This document shows positions 23,701 to 31,994 of a stretch of DNA of 32,740 nucleotides, piece by piece (positions within the stretch are counted from its first letter, which is position 1; the number at the start of each line of letters is the position of its first letter). The notes under the pieces were generated by a model, which was not told the origin of the DNA, ran no database searches, and saw nothing but the letters and a program-made list of their open reading frames with translations. Source of the DNA: Candidatus Aegiribacteria sp. (GTDB lineage Bacteria; Fermentibacterota; Fermentibacteria; Fermentibacterales; JCC-6). Both the position numbers and the translations under genes were made by a program. The stretch covers positions 1 through 32,740 of the forward strand of contig WTBT01000020.1 in NCBI GenBank assembly GCA_013138965.1, given 5' to 3'.

Positions 23701-24873
23701 GTGAATTATTATCTTTCGGAAGAATTGAATGATTTAAAGGATCTCTGCGCGAAGATAGCTTTGAAGTACATACTGCCTGTCCGTGCGGAGCTGGATGAGG
23801 AGAACAGGTTTCCCCGCGAGATTATTAAGGTTATGGCCGATAGTGATCTTTGCGGCATCTATATTCCCGAAGAATACGGGGGGTTTGCAGAGATGTTCGG
23901 CGGCGGTTCCATGGCTCTCACAGTGGCAACCGAGGAACTGAGCAAAGCCTGCGGCGGCGTTGCTGTTTCCTATGCGGCCAACGCCCTGGGCGCTATGCCT
24001 ATTCTTATTTCAGGATCCGAAGAACAGAAAAAGAAATACCTTCCCGATCTGGCTTCAGGAAAAAAACTTGCGGCTTTCGCCCTCACGGAGTCTGAAGCCG
24101 GAAGTGATGCCGGAGGAGTAAAGACAAAAGCTGTAAAAGATGGAGACAGCTACGTGCTCAACGGAACCAAGCAGTGGATTACAAACGGCGGGGAAGCCCA
24201 GATATACACGGTTATAGCTCAGACCGATCCATCCAGAGGAGCAAGGGGGCTTTCCGCCTTCATAGTCGAAGAGGGTACTCCGGGATTCAGCTACGGAAAA
24301 AAAGAGGATAAGATGGGTATCAGAGCATCCTCGACAATGGAACTGATCTTTGAGGATTGCCGGATACCCGCTTCAAACCTCATCGCGAGGGAGGGGCATG
24401 GATTCCTGGTAGCCATGAGAACCCTGAACAAATCCCGACCCGGAGTAGCGGCACAGGCCGTCGGCATAGCACAGGGAGCCCTTGACGAGGCGGCAAAGTA
24501 TGCCTCTGAAAGGGTACAGTTCGGGCAGAGGATTGATTCCTTCCAGGGGATTCAGTTCATGCTTGCCGACATGGCTACGCAGGTTGAAGCTGCGAGGGCT
24601 CTTGTGTACAGTACATCAAGGATGATCGACTCGGGGGAAAGGAAATACGAAAAGGAATCAGCCATGGCGAAAGTATTTGCCAGTGACGTAGCTATGAAAG
24701 TTACAACGGATGCCGTCCAGATTCTTGGCGGTTACGGTTACATGAAGGAGTATCCCGTTGAGAAAATGATGCGGGACGCAAAGATCACTCAGATATATGA
24801 AGGTACGAACCAGATACAGCGCAGCGTGATAGCCTCTGCACTGATTAAGGAAACAGCCGCCAGGGGGAAGTAG
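23701..24873 (+). CDS. Acyl-CoA dehydrogenase
   Basis: The 390-residue protein has the flavin acyl-CoA dehydrogenase pattern: IPEEYGG, FALTESEAGSDAGGVKTKA, GTKQWITNGG, DKMGIRASST, the ERVQFGQRI segment, ILGGYGYMKEYPVEKMMRDAKI, and catalytic Glu367 in IYEGTNQIQRS. It oxidises an acyl-CoA, or works in reverse as an enoyl-CoA reductase, with electrons carried by Etf. GTG 23701 directly follows the rnc stop, with GAGAGG about 10 nt upstream inside rnc; TTG 23683 is less likely. Both Etf subunits follow at once, so the three form one unit. Confidence 0.95.
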   Translation: MNYYLSEELNDLKDLCAKIALKYILPVRAELDEENRFPREIIKVMADSDLCGIYIPEEYGGFAEMFGGGSMALTVATEELSKACGGVAVSYAANALGAMPILISGSEEQKKKYLPDLASGKKLAAFALTESEAGSDAGGVKTKAVKDGDSYVLNGTKQWITNGGEAQIYTVIAQTDPSRGARGLSAFIVEEGTPGFSYGKKEDKMGIRASSTMELIFEDCRIPASNLIAREGHGFLVAMRTLNKSRPGVAAQAVGIAQGALDEAAKYASERVQFGQRIDSFQGIQFMLADMATQVEAARALVYSTSRMIDSGERKYEKESAMAKVFASDVAMKVTTDAVQILGGYGYMKEYPVEKMMRDAKITQIYEGTNQIQRSVIASALIKETAARGK

Positions 24874-24877
24874 TAAA

Positions 24878-25663
24878 ATGCGGATAGTCGTTGCAGTAAA
24901 ACAGGTTCCCGATACCGCTGAGGTTAGGATAGACGAGGAGCGGGGTACACTTATTCGTGAGGGGATTCCCTCCATACTTAACCCCTTCGATGAGTACGCC
25001 CTTGAGGAGGCCATGAGATGGAGAGACGAACTGGGTGGAACAGTTACAGTTATGACAATGGGTCCCCCCCAGGCTGAAGCTGTTCTCAGGGAAGCGGTTT
25101 CCATGGGAGCTGATGAGGCAATTCTTCTTTCCGACAGGGCATTCGCGGGGGCTGATACCTGGGCCACCAGCCATACCCTTGCGAAAGCTGTGGAGAAAAT
25201 GGGTGATGTAGATATCGTCATGACAGGAAAGCAGGCCATAGACGGAGATACCGCCCAGACAGGTCCCAGTATAGCAGCTTCTCTTGACTGGCCCCAGATA
25301 ACCTTCGTAGGTTTCGTTCGGGAACTGAACCGGGACAGCATTGTAGCGGAGCGTTACGTTGAAGGTGGCTGCGAGGTGATCAGATCATCTCTTCCTGTTG
25401 TTATCACAGTGCTGAAAGACGCCAACACCCCGAGACTTCCTTCACTCAGAGGGAAAATGAAATCCCGGAAGATCGAGATTCCTGTCTGGGGCAGGGAATA
25501 TCTTGAACTTCCTGAGGATGAGGTTGGTCTCGACGGATCACCTACAAGGGTTGTTTCGATCACAACTCCTGAAATAATCTCAAACGGGGAAATTCATCGT
25601 GGCGATCCTGCCGAGCTGGCAAAACTCATGGTTGATTCCCTCCTTGGCACGGAGGCCTTCTGA
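24878..25663 (+). CDS. etfB: Electron transfer flavoprotein beta subunit
   Basis: The 261-residue protein begins IVVAVKQVPDTAEVRID and has NPFDEYALEEAMR, VMTMGPPQAEAVLREAVSMGADEAILLSD and TGKQAIDGDTAQTGPSIAASL, ending with the conserved PRLPSLRGKMKSRK region. The DGDTAQ form of the nucleotide-binding loop resembles Etfs that bind FAD in this subunit instead of AMP, as in electron-bifurcating Etfs. A GGGGGAAG ribosome site lies just before ATG 24878. Its stop overlaps the start of etfA (TGATG). Confidence 0.95.
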   Translation: MRIVVAVKQVPDTAEVRIDEERGTLIREGIPSILNPFDEYALEEAMRWRDELGGTVTVMTMGPPQAEAVLREAVSMGADEAILLSDRAFAGADTWATSHTLAKAVEKMGDVDIVMTGKQAIDGDTAQTGPSIAASLDWPQITFVGFVRELNRDSIVAERYVEGGCEVIRSSLPVVITVLKDANTPRLPSLRGKMKSRKIEIPVWGREYLELPEDEVGLDGSPTRVVSITTPEIISNGEIHRGDPAELAKLMVDSLLGTEAF

Positions 25664-26856
25664 TGGCAAGTATCGAAGTACGCAAGGAAACCTGCGTCGG
25701 GTGCGGCGAATGTGTGCCTGCATGTCCCTTCGGAGCCATCGCAATGGAGAATGAACTGGCTGTTATCAGTGATGAATGCACATTGTGCGGCGCCTGCGAA
25801 TCATCGTGTTCCTACGGAGCTATAATAATCCGGACCGGTGAAACGGGTGAAACTGAAATAGATCAGTATTCGGGCATTATGGTGCTTGCTGAACAGCGTG
25901 ACGGTACAATTGATCACAGTACACTGGAACTCCTGGGAGAGGCCAGAAGGCTTGCCGAGGCTGACGGAAGTTCCGTCTCGGTGGTTCTCCTCACTGAAGA
26001 AGCCGGTGACTGGCCTGCAAAACTCATCAGTTACGGAGCGGACACTGTATATCTTGCGGAAGATGCTCAGCTCAAACATTTCAGAACAGAACCGTTCTCC
26101 AGAATTGCCGAAATACTGATAATCGAGAAAAAACCTGCGGTTGTACTGGCAGCTGCAACTACTACAGGGCGCGACCTCATGCCCAGGATCGCCAAGAACC
26201 TGAACACCGGGCTTACCGCCGATTGTACTGAGCTTGCAATCGACCCTGAATCTGGTGCCCTCCTTCAGACAAGACCCGCCTTCGGAGGGAACATCCTGGC
26301 TACAATCGTATGTTCGGATACGAGGCCTCAGATGGCCACCGTAAGACCCAGGGTTATGAAAGCCATGGATCCCGATGAAAACAGGGTCGGGGTGATTGAG
26401 AGGATAAAACTGTCACCTCTCAACCTTGAAAGCAGAACAGAAGTTCTGGAGTTCAATCCTCTTGATGAGGGTGAAGTGGATATTACCGAGGCTGAGGTGA
26501 TAGTGTCAGGCGGTCGAGGACTGAAGAGTCCTGAGAACTTTGCTCTTTTGCAGGAGCTTGCCAGCCTCCTGGACGGAAGTATCGGCGCAAGCCGTGCCGC
26601 AGTAGACGCGGGCTGGGTTCCGTATCCGCACCAGGTAGGACAGACTGGAAAAACCGTACAGCCGAAAACCTACATCGCGTGCGGGATATCCGGGGCGGTT
26701 CAGCACAGGGTGGGAATGCAGTCATCCGATAGAATTCTTGCCGTTAATAAGGATGAAACCGCTCCCATCTTCGAATTCTGCGATGTCGGCTTCGTAGGTG
26801 ATCTCTTCGAAATTATCCCTTTTGTCATAAAAGAGATTAAACGACGGAGAAAGTGA
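25663..26856 (+). CDS. etfA: Electron transfer flavoprotein alpha subunit fused to a 2[4Fe-4S] ferredoxin domain
   Basis: The first 55 residues form a ferredoxin with Cys11, 14, 17, 21 (CVGCGECVPACP) and Cys39, 42, 45, 49 (CTLCGACESSCS), enough for two [4Fe-4S] clusters. The rest is EtfA: an N-terminal alpha/beta domain (GIMVLAEQ, VVLAAATTTGRDLMPRIA) and the FAD domain (VSGGRGLKSPENF, GASRAAVDAGWVPYPHQVGQTGKTVQPKTYIACGISGAVQH). Ferredoxin-fused EtfA is known from complexes such as caffeyl-CoA reductase-Etf of Acetobacterium. I infer electron exchange with ferredoxin or another low-potential carrier. Coupled to etfB by a 1-nt overlap. Confidence 0.95.
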   Translation: MASIEVRKETCVGCGECVPACPFGAIAMENELAVISDECTLCGACESSCSYGAIIIRTGETGETEIDQYSGIMVLAEQRDGTIDHSTLELLGEARRLAEADGSSVSVVLLTEEAGDWPAKLISYGADTVYLAEDAQLKHFRTEPFSRIAEILIIEKKPAVVLAAATTTGRDLMPRIAKNLNTGLTADCTELAIDPESGALLQTRPAFGGNILATIVCSDTRPQMATVRPRVMKAMDPDENRVGVIERIKLSPLNLESRTEVLEFNPLDEGEVDITEAEVIVSGGRGLKSPENFALLQELASLLDGSIGASRAAVDAGWVPYPHQVGQTGKTVQPKTYIACGISGAVQHRVGMQSSDRILAVNKDETAPIFEFCDVGFVGDLFEIIPFVIKEIKRRRK

Positions 26857-26930
26857 TCCGCCTGAATCCGGATATCTATTACCACAGCACGTGAGATCAG
26901 TTATTCAAAAGAATCGGAAACGCTTATAAG

Positions 26931-29732
26931 ATGCAGAATGACAGCACCAGAACAGCGCTTATGAAGAACACCGAGTTTTACCGGCTGACCGGCCGGGAGA
27001 CACTTGAAATCCTCGGATCTTCAAAAAAAGGATTAACCAGGAAGGCCGCGGAGAAGATCCGTTCCCGGACTGGTCCCAATGAGATAGTGTCGGACGTAAC
27101 CGTTCCTAAATGGATGATTCTCCTGAAACAGTTCCGGGATCTGCTCGTTCTTGTGCTTATAGCAGCGGGAATCGTTTCGATTGCCATCGGCAGTTACCGG
27201 GATGGCGGGATAATGTTCGTAATAGTCATTATTAACGCCATCATCGGTTTCATTCAGGAGTACAAGGCCGGGAAGATACTGGAGCGGCTGAAGGAGCTTA
27301 TTCAATCCCCCGCTAAAGTAATGGTGGATGGGGAACTTACGGAGCTGACTCAGGGACGGCTCGTCCCCGGGGACATAGTCGAAGTTGAAGCCGGAGATAA
27401 GATTCCAGCAGATATCAGGATTATTGAGTGCTTCGACTTCCGTACGGTGGAATTCTCACTTACAGGAGAATCCATGCCCCAGGAGAAGCTTACCAATGCT
27501 ATCAAAGACAAATGCATAATATCCGATCAGGAGAACATGGCCTTCACAGGTACAACGGTGGCGACGGGCAGCGCGACCGGGGTTGTCGTTCGAACCGGTA
27601 TGGCCACTGAAATGGGCAAGATCGCAAGCATGACCCAGGAAACAGCCACTGTTAAATCCACTTTGCAGAAGGAATTGGGAATCCTGGCAAAATGGCTGAC
27701 CTTGATAGTCGTTCTTCTCAGTGCAGGACTCTTCGGAGTAGCCCTCTGGCAGGGATTTCCACTTGTAACAAGTATGATTCTCGCCCTCGGAGTCGCTGTA
27801 GCTTCCGTTCCCCAGGCGCTCCCTGCCCAGGTAACTGTTGCCCTTACCGCAGCCAGCAAGAGGCTTGCTGAGCGGAAAGCAGTAGTCAAGAGTCTCCCTT
27901 CGGTAGAAACATTAGGCTCCACTACAGTGATCTGTACCGACAAGACAGGCACTCTTACGAAGAACGAAATGACCGTAACAAAGATCTGGTTTGACGGCAG
28001 TGAATACATGCTTACCGGAACAGGATACAGGCCTGAAGGGGGGATACTGGATTCAAGCGGTAACGCACTGACCAGTGAACAGATAGATGATATAGAGATA
28101 ATGATGGATGCCGGAACGATGGCATCCAACGCTGAAATTCACCCTCCGGATGAAGAGCATAAGAGCTGGTATCCTGTTGGAGACCCGACCGAAGCAGCCC
28201 TGGTGGCCATGTCCACAAAACTGGGAACCAGAAGCCCCATGGAAGACGATGAAAATCCGGAACTCCATGAATTCCCTTTCGATTCTGAAAGGAAAAGGAT
28301 GAGTTCCGTAAGGCAGTTCGGCGAAAGGGTTGAGCTGGCTATGAAGGGCGCAACAGACAGTGTTCTCTCCGTTTCAAAGTACATTTACAGGAACGGGAAA
28401 GCCGTACCAGTTACCGATGAGGACAGGGATCGGATCAGGAACCTTAATGAGGAATTTTCCGATCAGGCATTAAGGGTACTGGCCATTGCTTTCCGCCCCA
28501 TCGAACTGAATGGAAGCGACTACGTACTGGAGGAGATAGAGAAGGATGTTATCTTCCTCGGTCTTGTGGGAATGACCGATCCCCCCAAGGATGGCGTAAA
28601 AGAGGCGATAGCCGCATGTCATGAGGCCCGGATAAGAATAGTTATCATGACCGGTGACCATTCAATTACAGCGAAGGCGGTTGGCAGGGAAATAGGCCTG
28701 TGCAAGTCGGGAGAACCCCCCGTTTATACAGGAGAGCAGTTGGAAGACATGGATGATGAAGAGCTTACACGGATTCTCATGACGGATGATTCGGTGATAT
28801 TCTCAAGGGTAAGTCCCGCGCACAAGCTCAGAATAGTGAATATTCTTGAGGATCAGGGTGAGATTGTAGCTGTAACGGGCGACGGAGTTAACGACGCTCC
28901 CGCGCTTAAGCGGGCGGATATAGGTGTCGCTATGGGCATAACAGGTACCGATGTAGCGAAAGAAGCCGCCGAACTGATACTTCTTGATGACAGCTTTCCG
29001 ACGCTGGTGGAGGCAATCAGGGAAGGGAGGACGATCTACAGTAATCTCAAGAAAACCGTCCTAGCTTCAATGACAACGAATGCAGCCGAGCTTGTAATCG
29101 TGATAATCGGGCTTACCGCCGTTGCTCTTGGCGACTGGGCGATACCAATACTTGCCCTCCAGATACTGGCCATCGACCTGCTTGCCGAGGTCATGCCCCT
29201 GACATGTCTTACCTTTGACCCCTCAGAGAAGGGAATAATGCAGATGCCCCCGAGGAAGCAGCGCGATCATATAATGAACAGGCAGACATCCCTTGAAGTG
29301 GTGTTCCTCGGAGCCCTGATCGGTATACTTGCATTCGGCAATTACGCGCTCAGCATGTTCCGGACAGGAGAGATATTTCCCTCCGACATGGTAATATTTC
29401 CTGCCGCGTACCTGAGGGCGACAACACTTGCGTACCTTACAATCGCTTTCTGCCAGTTTGCAAACGTACTGTCCCAGAGATACAGGCTAACTTCCATTTT
29501 CAACAGGAATTTCTTCAGTAACAGAACACTGCTCTGGTCCATTCTCGGATCCATCGGCCTTGTACTGACAGCGGTATATGTGCCGTTCGTCAGCGGGTTC
29601 CTTTACTTCAGCGGTCCAGAGGTTCTCGATTGGCTCTATATACTTGGTGCCGCGCTGATATTCCTGGGAGTGTTCGAGCTGATGAAATTCCGCAGACGGT
29701 TCATGTATGAAAAATCAGCTGCCGTCAGCTAA
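26931..29732 (+). CDS. P-type cation ATPase (P2-like) with altered ion-site residues
   Basis: The 933-residue membrane pump has an N-terminal cation-ATPase region, the actuator loop SLTGESMPQE, the phosphorylation motif CTDKTGTLTKNE (Asp337), the hinge VTGDGVNDAPALKRADIGVAMG, and about ten membrane segments. The layout fits the P2 Ca2+-ATPase group. But TM4 reads VPQALPA, with Gln295 where the Ca2+-ligand Glu of PEGLP stands, and TM6 reads IDLLAE (Asp749, Ala752, Glu753) instead of NLVTD. The ion carried is therefore uncertain. ATG 26931 has only a weak ribosome site; the gene is 74 nt after etfA. Confidence 0.94.
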   Translation: MQNDSTRTALMKNTEFYRLTGRETLEILGSSKKGLTRKAAEKIRSRTGPNEIVSDVTVPKWMILLKQFRDLLVLVLIAAGIVSIAIGSYRDGGIMFVIVIINAIIGFIQEYKAGKILERLKELIQSPAKVMVDGELTELTQGRLVPGDIVEVEAGDKIPADIRIIECFDFRTVEFSLTGESMPQEKLTNAIKDKCIISDQENMAFTGTTVATGSATGVVVRTGMATEMGKIASMTQETATVKSTLQKELGILAKWLTLIVVLLSAGLFGVALWQGFPLVTSMILALGVAVASVPQALPAQVTVALTAASKRLAERKAVVKSLPSVETLGSTTVICTDKTGTLTKNEMTVTKIWFDGSEYMLTGTGYRPEGGILDSSGNALTSEQIDDIEIMMDAGTMASNAEIHPPDEEHKSWYPVGDPTEAALVAMSTKLGTRSPMEDDENPELHEFPFDSERKRMSSVRQFGERVELAMKGATDSVLSVSKYIYRNGKAVPVTDEDRDRIRNLNEEFSDQALRVLAIAFRPIELNGSDYVLEEIEKDVIFLGLVGMTDPPKDGVKEAIAACHEARIRIVIMTGDHSITAKAVGREIGLCKSGEPPVYTGEQLEDMDDEELTRILMTDDSVIFSRVSPAHKLRIVNILEDQGEIVAVTGDGVNDAPALKRADIGVAMGITGTDVAKEAAELILLDDSFPTLVEAIREGRTIYSNLKKTVLASMTTNAAELVIVIIGLTAVALGDWAIPILALQILAIDLLAEVMPLTCLTFDPSEKGIMQMPPRKQRDHIMNRQTSLEVVFLGALIGILAFGNYALSMFRTGEIFPSDMVIFPAAYLRATTLAYLTIAFCQFANVLSQRYRLTSIFNRNFFSNRTLLWSILGSIGLVLTAVYVPFVSGFLYFSGPEVLDWLYILGAALIFLGVFELMKFRRRFMYEKSAAVS

Positions 29733-29761
29733 GCAGATCACTGATCTGGAATGAATGCGTT

Positions 29762-30733
29762 ATGGTCAACCTGATAGAGAAAAAAGCGGTGCTTCATGTT
29801 CACACCAATGCATCCGACGGAACCGGTTCAATAGAACAGGTTATCCGGATGGCCAGGGACGCAGGTGTGAACATTCTTGGAATAAACGATCACAACACCC
29901 TGGATGCAAGGGAAAGGGGTTACGGAGGCTGGAACTCCTCTCTTTTTGTCCTTGCCGGAGCTGAACTTGAGGATTCAGAGGAGAACACCCATCTTCTTGT
30001 TTACGGAATAGACGAGCTTCCCCTAACCCTGGATACACTGGAACAGATATCCTTCGTAAACGAACATGGAGGTATCGCTATTGCCGCGCATCCTACGGAA
30101 GCGCCGGGAAAACTTCCGCTTACGAGAAGCTATTCCTGGAAAGCGGGGAACGCTACCGACGGGCTTGCAGGGGTCGAAGTATGGAACTACATGTCCCTAT
30201 GGAAGAAAGGTGTCTCACTTTTCAACGTGGCAGCAAAGCTTAAATTCCCTGACAGGCATGTGGAACATCCGGACCCCTCAGCGATAGAGTTCTGGGAGGG
30301 AACAGGAGGCTGCGCGATTGCAGGTCCTGATGCTCATGCTCTGAGATTCGGGGTAGGACGGGTCAGACTGGAGGTTTTTCCATACGATATGTTGTTCAGA
30401 AGGCTTCTTACACATATACTCCTCGATGCGAACCTGTCAGATTCCGATGAGGTCGCCGAGAAGCAGATCTTAAGCGCCCTCAGACAGGGATCGTGTTTTA
30501 CAAGTAACGTCCTGTACGGAGACGCATCCGGTTTCAGGGCCGGAAGGGAAGACGACTGCGTATTATTGCATCTTCCCGGAGCGGGGCAAGTAACTATCGG
30601 TACATCTGAAGGTATACTCTGGCAGAATTATCTTGAAGCCGGAAGTCACCGGATCAGCTCAAAGGTTACGGAACGCGTTTCAATCAGCGTTTTCAGGAAA
30701 GGCAGAACATGGATATACTGCGCAATTCCATAA
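29762..30733 (+). CDS. PHP-domain metal-dependent hydrolase
   Basis: This 323-residue protein starts with the PHP signature VLHVHTNASDGTGSIEQVI (His12, His14), then GINDHNT, GAELE, AIAAHPTEA and AGPDAHAL, which supply the usual metal-binding His, Asp and Glu ligands. PHP proteins are phosphoesterases; the substrate here is unknown. The last 100 residues form a C-terminal extension (LPGAGQVTIGTSEG) that looks like a small beta domain. The ATG lies 29 nt after the ATPase stop with a weak ribosome site and a small palindrome upstream. Its 3' end overlaps the next gene by 25 nt. Confidence 0.88.
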   Translation: MVNLIEKKAVLHVHTNASDGTGSIEQVIRMARDAGVNILGINDHNTLDARERGYGGWNSSLFVLAGAELEDSEENTHLLVYGIDELPLTLDTLEQISFVNEHGGIAIAAHPTEAPGKLPLTRSYSWKAGNATDGLAGVEVWNYMSLWKKGVSLFNVAAKLKFPDRHVEHPDPSAIEFWEGTGGCAIAGPDAHALRFGVGRVRLEVFPYDMLFRRLLTHILLDANLSDSDEVAEKQILSALRQGSCFTSNVLYGDASGFRAGREDDCVLLHLPGAGQVTIGTSEGILWQNYLEAGSHRISSKVTERVSISVFRKGRTWIYCAIP

Positions 30734-31221
30734 TCACCTTATTAACGATTATCTCGATTTCATCAGTTGCGTCATCGACTCCGATCGATTCCACCTGGGA
30801 TCTGCTGCATGTGGTTGAGAACCGTGACGGGGAACGGTTTTTGGGCATGATGTCCGAAAGTGTAAGAACTCAGATCGAATCGAGTTACCAGCAGCTGAGG
30901 GAACTGGTTGCTACGAATCCCGGCCTGGCTGAAACCCTGCTCAGGGAATCTGGCACCGGTCTGACGACATGGGACCTTGAATGGATGAACGCAGATGACT
31001 TTGTTTCCAGAATGCTTGAGGGAGTTTACCTGCCCCCGCTGGAGAACATCATCTCGGAAGAAGCCTCCATGAGAGGCAGGAATGCTGATGTGTTATTCAC
31101 CTGGCACTCCGGGTATTCCCTTTCAATCCAGTTCTCCTGGGAGGAATCATCATGGAAGATCACAGGCTCCCCCGTTCTTAATCAACTGTTCCAGGGGTAC
31201 AGTACCCGCAGGAGAACGTGA
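30709..31221 (+). CDS. Secreted hypothetical protein
   Basis: The 170-residue protein starts with a signal peptide (MDILRNSIITLLTIISISSVASST). Its mature part is mostly helical early (WDLLHVVENRDGERFLGMMSESVRTQI) and beta-like late (ADVLFTWHSGYSLSIQFSWEESSWKITG), a pattern like small DUF4878/SnoaL-type helix-plus-sheet domains. I recognise no exact family. AGGAAAGG lies just upstream of ATG 30709 inside the PHP gene, and the 25-nt overlap in another frame suggests coupled translation. The fold pattern resembles that of the lipoprotein that follows. Confidence 0.72.
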   Translation: MDILRNSIITLLTIISISSVASSTPIDSTWDLLHVVENRDGERFLGMMSESVRTQIESSYQQLRELVATNPGLAETLLRESGTGLTTWDLEWMNADDFVSRMLEGVYLPPLENIISEEASMRGRNADVLFTWHSGYSLSIQFSWEESSWKITGSPVLNQLFQGYSTRRRT

Positions 31222-31242
31222 GGAAGAACAGTTGAATCCCTG

Positions 31243-31272
31243 TTGACTTTGAAGCCCGTTAAGTTGTAGTAT
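31243..31272 (+). promoter_or_regulatory. Candidate promoter for the small lipoprotein gene
   Basis: TTGACT (31243-31248) and TAGTAT (31267-31272) are 18 nt apart, with the gene's ribosome site about 80 nt downstream. It is a reasonable sigma70-like match. Confidence 0.5.
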
Positions 31273-31359
31273 TCCTTATTCGTATCAGGTCTTCAGGAGT
31301 GGCATTTTCCATTCTCACGGAATCTGTAAAACTTCTGATACTTTAATGTGGAGGTTAAT

Positions 31360-31737
31360 ATGAGAAAGATTCTTGCTGTTCTTGGTGTTGTCGGCCTTGT
31401 CTTCATGGCATGTGGCGGCGGCGTCAGCAGTCCGGAGGATACAGTAAACGGTATGTTTGATGCAATGAAATCCGGCGATATAGATGCAATGGCGCAGTAT
31501 ATGCCGGAAGATGAGCGGTCGGAAATAACCGATATGTCGGATGAAGAAAAAGAGATGGTTGAGGGCATGCTTACCATGATGTCCGCAATCGAATACGAGA
31601 TCAAGGGTACGGAAATCAATGGCGATATCGCGGTTGTAACCATCGAGATTAACTTCATGGGCGAGATCGACGAAAGTGATGTCGAACTCATGCTGGAGAA
31701 CGGCAGCTGGGTGGTCACCAGCGGCGGAATGTTCTAG
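31360..31737 (+). CDS. Small lipoprotein with a DUF4878-like domain
   Basis: From ATG 31360 the protein has 125 residues. This start is chosen because GGAGG (31350-31354) lies 5 nt before it, while the earlier GTG 31348 overlaps that site. MRKILAVLGVVGLVFMAC is a lipoprotein signal with Cys18. The mature part (SPEDTVNGMFDAMKSGDIDAMAQYMPED, then EYEIKGTEINGDIAVVTIEINF) follows the pattern of DUF4878-type lipoproteins: a helix set with the phrase 'MKSGDIDAMAQY', then beta-strands. It is acidic and Met-rich. Function unknown. It has its own promoter and a strong terminator, so it is probably a single-gene transcript. Confidence 0.8.
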   Translation: MRKILAVLGVVGLVFMACGGGVSSPEDTVNGMFDAMKSGDIDAMAQYMPEDERSEITDMSDEEKEMVEGMLTMMSAIEYEIKGTEINGDIAVVTIEINFMGEIDESDVELMLENGSWVVTSGGMF

Positions 31738-31758
31738 ACAGTATCTAAAGATTGATTG

Positions 31759-31789
31759 AAAGGAGCCTCAAAAGGGGCTCCTTTTTTTT
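31759..31789 (+). terminator. Intrinsic terminator after the lipoprotein gene
   Basis: AAAGGAGCC (31759-31767) and GGCTCCTTT (31776-31784) form a 9-bp stem with an 8-nt loop, running into eight Ts (31782-31789). It lies 22 nt after the stop codon. Confidence 0.92.
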
Positions 31790-31798
31790 GGTGATGTC

Positions 31799-31915
31799 AG
31801 GGACGTACCACATTTGTTCAACTTATGCAGGATAGGGACGTACCACATTTGTTCAACTTATGAACTATTAGTTAAGTATAGCATCTCATAAGTTGAACAA
31901 ATGTGGTACGTCCCT
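31799..31915. repeat. Three copies of a 29-bp repeat, two direct and one inverted
   Basis: The repeat starts AGGGACGTACCAC and ends GTTCAACTTATG. Copies lie at 31799-31827 and 31834-31862 on the plus strand, and at 31887-31915 on the minus strand; all three are identical. Copies two and three make a perfect 29-bp inverted repeat with a 24-nt loop; copy one can pair with copy three instead. The block lies between a terminator and a new gene. It looks like a REP/BIME-type or miniature mobile element, possibly spread by a Y1 (RAYT-like) transposase encoded elsewhere. Confidence 0.85.
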
Positions 31916-31945
31916 GGCTTTGGCGGAGGACCGCATTGTTGTTCA

Positions 31946-31965
31946 GAATGTAAAGCGTTACATTC
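31946..31965. promoter_or_regulatory. Operator-like palindrome upstream of the beta-helix gene
   Basis: GAATGTAA (31946-31953) and TTACATTC (31958-31965) are perfect inverted arms around AGCG. A TATATAT stretch follows at 31968, which could be a -10 region. The TGTAA-N4-TTACA core is like sites for LacI- or TetR-type regulators; no regulator is visible nearby. Confidence 0.45.
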
Positions 31966-31994
31966 AGTATATATGAACGGAGTGTATACTGGTC

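Noticed and set aside
29734-29748. Small palindrome CAGATC-ACT-GATCTG before the PHP gene
   Set aside because: Only 6 bp per arm and no T-run; too short to claim function.
31799-31915. CRISPR array
   Set aside because: Only three copies, one inverted, with unequal short spacers (6 and 24 nt) and no cas genes.
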